The notes below the pieces were generated by a model. It saw nothing but the letters and a program-made list of their open reading frames with translations. It did no database searches and was not told the DNA's origin. The position numbers were made by a program, and so were the translations under genes. From positions 1 through 47,501 of the forward strand of contig NZ_JANZYP010000076.1 in the NCBI RefSeq assembly GCF_025506355.1: a stretch of DNA of 47,501 bases, in the 5' to 3' direction. This stretch comes from Sphaerisporangium corydalis (lineage in GTDB: Bacteria > Actinomycetota > Actinomycetes > Streptosporangiales > Streptosporangiaceae). Below are positions 47,405 to 47,501 of the stretch, in pieces (position 1 is the first letter of the stretch; each line of letters starts with the position of its first letter).

Positions 47405-47501
47405 TTAGTAGGTCTCGGCGGCCGGGAACCGGTCGCCGAAGGTGATGGAGAACGCGTTGAGGGCCGGCTTCCATCGCACGGCCCATCGTGCCCGGCCTTG
47501 A
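47405..47501 (-). CDS. IS256-family (mutator type) transposase, C-terminal end, runs off the window
   Basis: The minus strand encodes a C-terminus ending at TAA (47405-47407). The visible residues include ARWAVRWKPALNAFSITFGD and then RFPAAETY before the stop. WKPALNAF and the FGDR..PA end are the conserved finish of IS256/mutator transposases. The N-terminus lies beyond the window, so completeness cannot be judged. The ISL3 element appears to have landed between this gene and the element's end. Confidence 0.85.
   Translation of the reverse strand, partial: QGRARWAVRWKPALNAFSITFGDRFPAAETY

Overview
The window is very GC-rich DNA with strong third-position G/C bias, GTG and TTG starts, leaderless-looking genes, actinobacterial integration host factor and a phenolic-lipid type III PKS cluster. 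This points to a filamentous actinomycete. A Streptosporangiales genus (Nonomuraea, Microbispora or Streptosporangium type) is my inference from style and gene content, not a demonstrated assignment.

Layout. 1-9 kb is mostly housekeeping: a cut-off ArsR repressor divergent from an ABC-F ATPase, a small HTH protein, an enoyl-CoA hydratase-family protein, an ABC half-exporter, a sulfotransferase-like protein, an LD-carboxypeptidase and an unrecognised protein. 8.7-16.3 kb has a GH15 trehalase/glucoamylase-type enzyme, a divergent membrane protein/MocR regulator pair (yczE/yczR type), a POT peptide transporter and a long-chain acyl-CoA ligase. 16.4-27 kb is rich in secreted proteins: two tandem paralogous secreted proteins, an M14 carboxypeptidase, and a two-gene operon of large multidomain secreted proteins (soluble glucose dehydrogenase-like propeller and ThuA/DUF1080). 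The last two end in almost identical ricin-B lectin modules. An orphan mIHF nucleoid protein and an aldo/keto reductase lie between. 27-29.5 kb holds a long regulatory region and a DeaD-type RNA helicase.

29.5-36.8 kb starts with a duplicated intergenic repeat. A minus-strand run of FAD oxidoreductase, isoprenylcysteine-methyltransferase-like protein and type III PKS follows, with the same composition and order as the srsA-srsB-srsC phenolic-lipid operon of Streptomyces griseus. A thioesterase and a YceI lipid-binding protein lie upstream, then a divergent MarR regulator, an azoreductase and a flavin-binding protein.

36.9-45.6 kb looks like a fructose/fructan locus: LacI regulator, a sugar ABC importer (ATPase, permease, binding lipoprotein), a divergent PfkB kinase, a second LacI regulator and a secreted GH32 fructanase with a C-terminal carbohydrate-binding module. 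Two different CG-centred palindromes sit at the importer/kinase and GH32 promoters, so two separate regulators are likely. The inferred flow is extracellular fructan cleavage, fructose import, then phosphorylation.

45.7-47.5 kb is mobile DNA. A complete ISL3-family element with near-perfect 29-bp terminal repeats and an 8-bp target duplication appears to have inserted into the end of an IS256-family element, whose transposase C-terminus runs off the window.

No tRNA, rRNA or CRISPR array was seen. The most interesting signals are the helically phased box array at 27284-27352, the srs-like cluster beside YceI/MarR, the two-operator fructan locus, the homogenised lectin modules and the paralogous secreted pair.
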